NCBI GenBank assembly: GCA_910587205.1
Contig: CAJULZ010000142.1
Span: 1 to 5,942, forward strand
Length of the DNA stretch: 5,942 bases
Direction of reading: 5' to 3'
Origin: an uncultured Oscillospiraceae bacterium
GTDB taxonomy: Bacteria > Bacillota > Clostridia > Oscillospirales > Oscillospiraceae
Below, piece by piece: positions 5,700 to 5,942 of this stretch; the stretch's first letter is position 1, and every line of letters starts with the position of its first letter. The notes under the pieces are model-generated. The model saw only the letters and a program-made list of their open reading frames with translations. It had not been told where the DNA came from and did not search any database. The position numbers were made by a program, and so were the translations under genes.

Positions 5700-5900
5700 C
5701 TATGCCGTCCTTTTCTTACGCTTCTGCATGGCCTGATAGTAAGCCATATACTCCTGTTCCAATGTTTCCGGCTCCGGGGCTACCCACGGGCCAATGGTGT
5801 TGTAGTGGATGTCCACCCTCTGATGGCGTTTGCCGTCTATCTTCTCCGTCTTGGATACCACGATCTTGTCAATGAACTCGTGGACGATCTCAGAGCCTGT
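5700..5900 (-). pseudogene. C-terminal fragment of a large serine recombinase (DUF4368-type tail), 5' part lost
   Basis: On the minus strand, 66 codons run to TAG at 5702-5700 and read EIVHEFIDKIVVSKTEKIDG...RVDIHYNTIGPW, then a Gln/Glu- and Lys-rich end (QAMQKRKKRTA). This is the characteristic tail of TnpX-like large serine recombinases of Clostridia mobile elements, where PEIVHEFIDKIVVHE.....R.Q.VDIYYNFIG is typical (family pattern from memory). There is no start codon context, and an in-frame TAA sits immediately upstream at 5903-5901. Homology stops at about 5891, so the catalytic and DNA-binding parts are absent. The break matches the apparent end of an insertion sequence to the right. 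The fragment cannot be active. The missing part may lie beyond the insertion outside the window. Confidence 0.82.
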
Positions 5901-5942
5901 TTAAAATCTTTTGACAAAAAAGGCAAAGTGGGAGATAATAGG
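5893..5942 (+). mobile_element. Probable terminus of an insertion sequence continuing past the right edge
   Basis: The recombinase tail ends abruptly at about 5891-5893. From there the sequence becomes AT-rich non-coding DNA beginning GAGCCTGTTTAAAATC, which resembles the terminal repeats of IS5-like and related insertion sequences as I remember them. A near-consensus promoter pointing away from the junction follows at once, as expected upstream of a transposase. Neither the opposite end, a target duplication nor a transposase is visible, so the family is not assigned. Confidence 0.55.
5911..5939 (+). promoter_or_regulatory. Near-consensus sigma-A promoter reading out of the right edge
   Basis: TTGACA (5911-5916) and GATAAT (5934-5939) are separated by 17 nt, matching the consensus at 11 of 12 positions. 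It starts 18 nt inside the presumed insertion-sequence end and would drive the gene immediately to the right, presumably a transposase. Confidence 0.75.

Noticed and set aside
5615..5875. 86-codon plus-strand open frame
   Set aside because: It is antisense to the recombinase tail, runs through the hairpin, and shows no SD or recognisable domain.

Overview
The window looks like a chromosomal segment of a fairly GC-rich Gram-positive anaerobe, most likely a Clostridia/Oscillospiraceae-type gut bacterium (Flavonifractor/Pseudoflavonifractor-like). This is inferred from the protein style (GreA, class II LysRS, a two-cluster ferredoxin-type aldo/keto reductase, a Clostridia-type large serine recombinase tail), consensus sigma-A promoters and strong purine-rich Shine-Dalgarno sites. 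No database search was possible.

Left two thirds (1-4074), all on the minus strand: a housekeeping gene string read right to left. It starts at a perfect-consensus sigma-A promoter (TTGACA-17-TATAAT, 4046-4074), followed by greA (transcript cleavage factor), lysS (class II lysyl-tRNA synthetase), a TrmH/SpoU-family RNA 2'-O-methyltransferase, and dprA (ssDNA-binding RecA loader for natural transformation), which runs off the left edge. dprA has no stop in the window, yet its frame is open for 353 codons. A perfect 18-bp inverted repeat separates lysS from the methyltransferase. The methyltransferase and dprA overlap by 13 nt.

Middle (4075-4595): a divergent intergenic region of about 0.5 kb. 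On the plus strand it carries a promoter, a strong SD and a small gene that appears broken. Its two halves (17 and 32 codons, same frame, separated by one TGA) look like the beginning and end of a TIGR04076-type small cysteine-containing protein whose middle has been deleted. A 14-bp hairpin with a following T-run lies between this remnant and the next gene. On the minus strand a 69-codon ORF of unknown reality ends inside the greA promoter.

Right part (4596-5942): on the plus strand, an intact aldo/keto reductase with a C-terminal double [4Fe-4S] ferredoxin-like module (339 aa). After it come an imperfect 18-bp hairpin, then on the minus strand the last ~66 codons of a large serine recombinase, cut off abruptly near 5892. 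The cut coincides with what looks like the end of an insertion sequence that continues beyond the right edge. Within it lies a near-consensus promoter (TTGACA-17-GATAAT) pointing rightwards. The right edge is therefore a nested mobile-element scar: a recombinase-bearing element broken by a later insertion.

Overall, most of the window is conserved housekeeping DNA. The unusual material is the internally deleted small gene and the layered mobile-element remnants. I see no tRNA, rRNA, CRISPR array or clearly novel multi-gene system.
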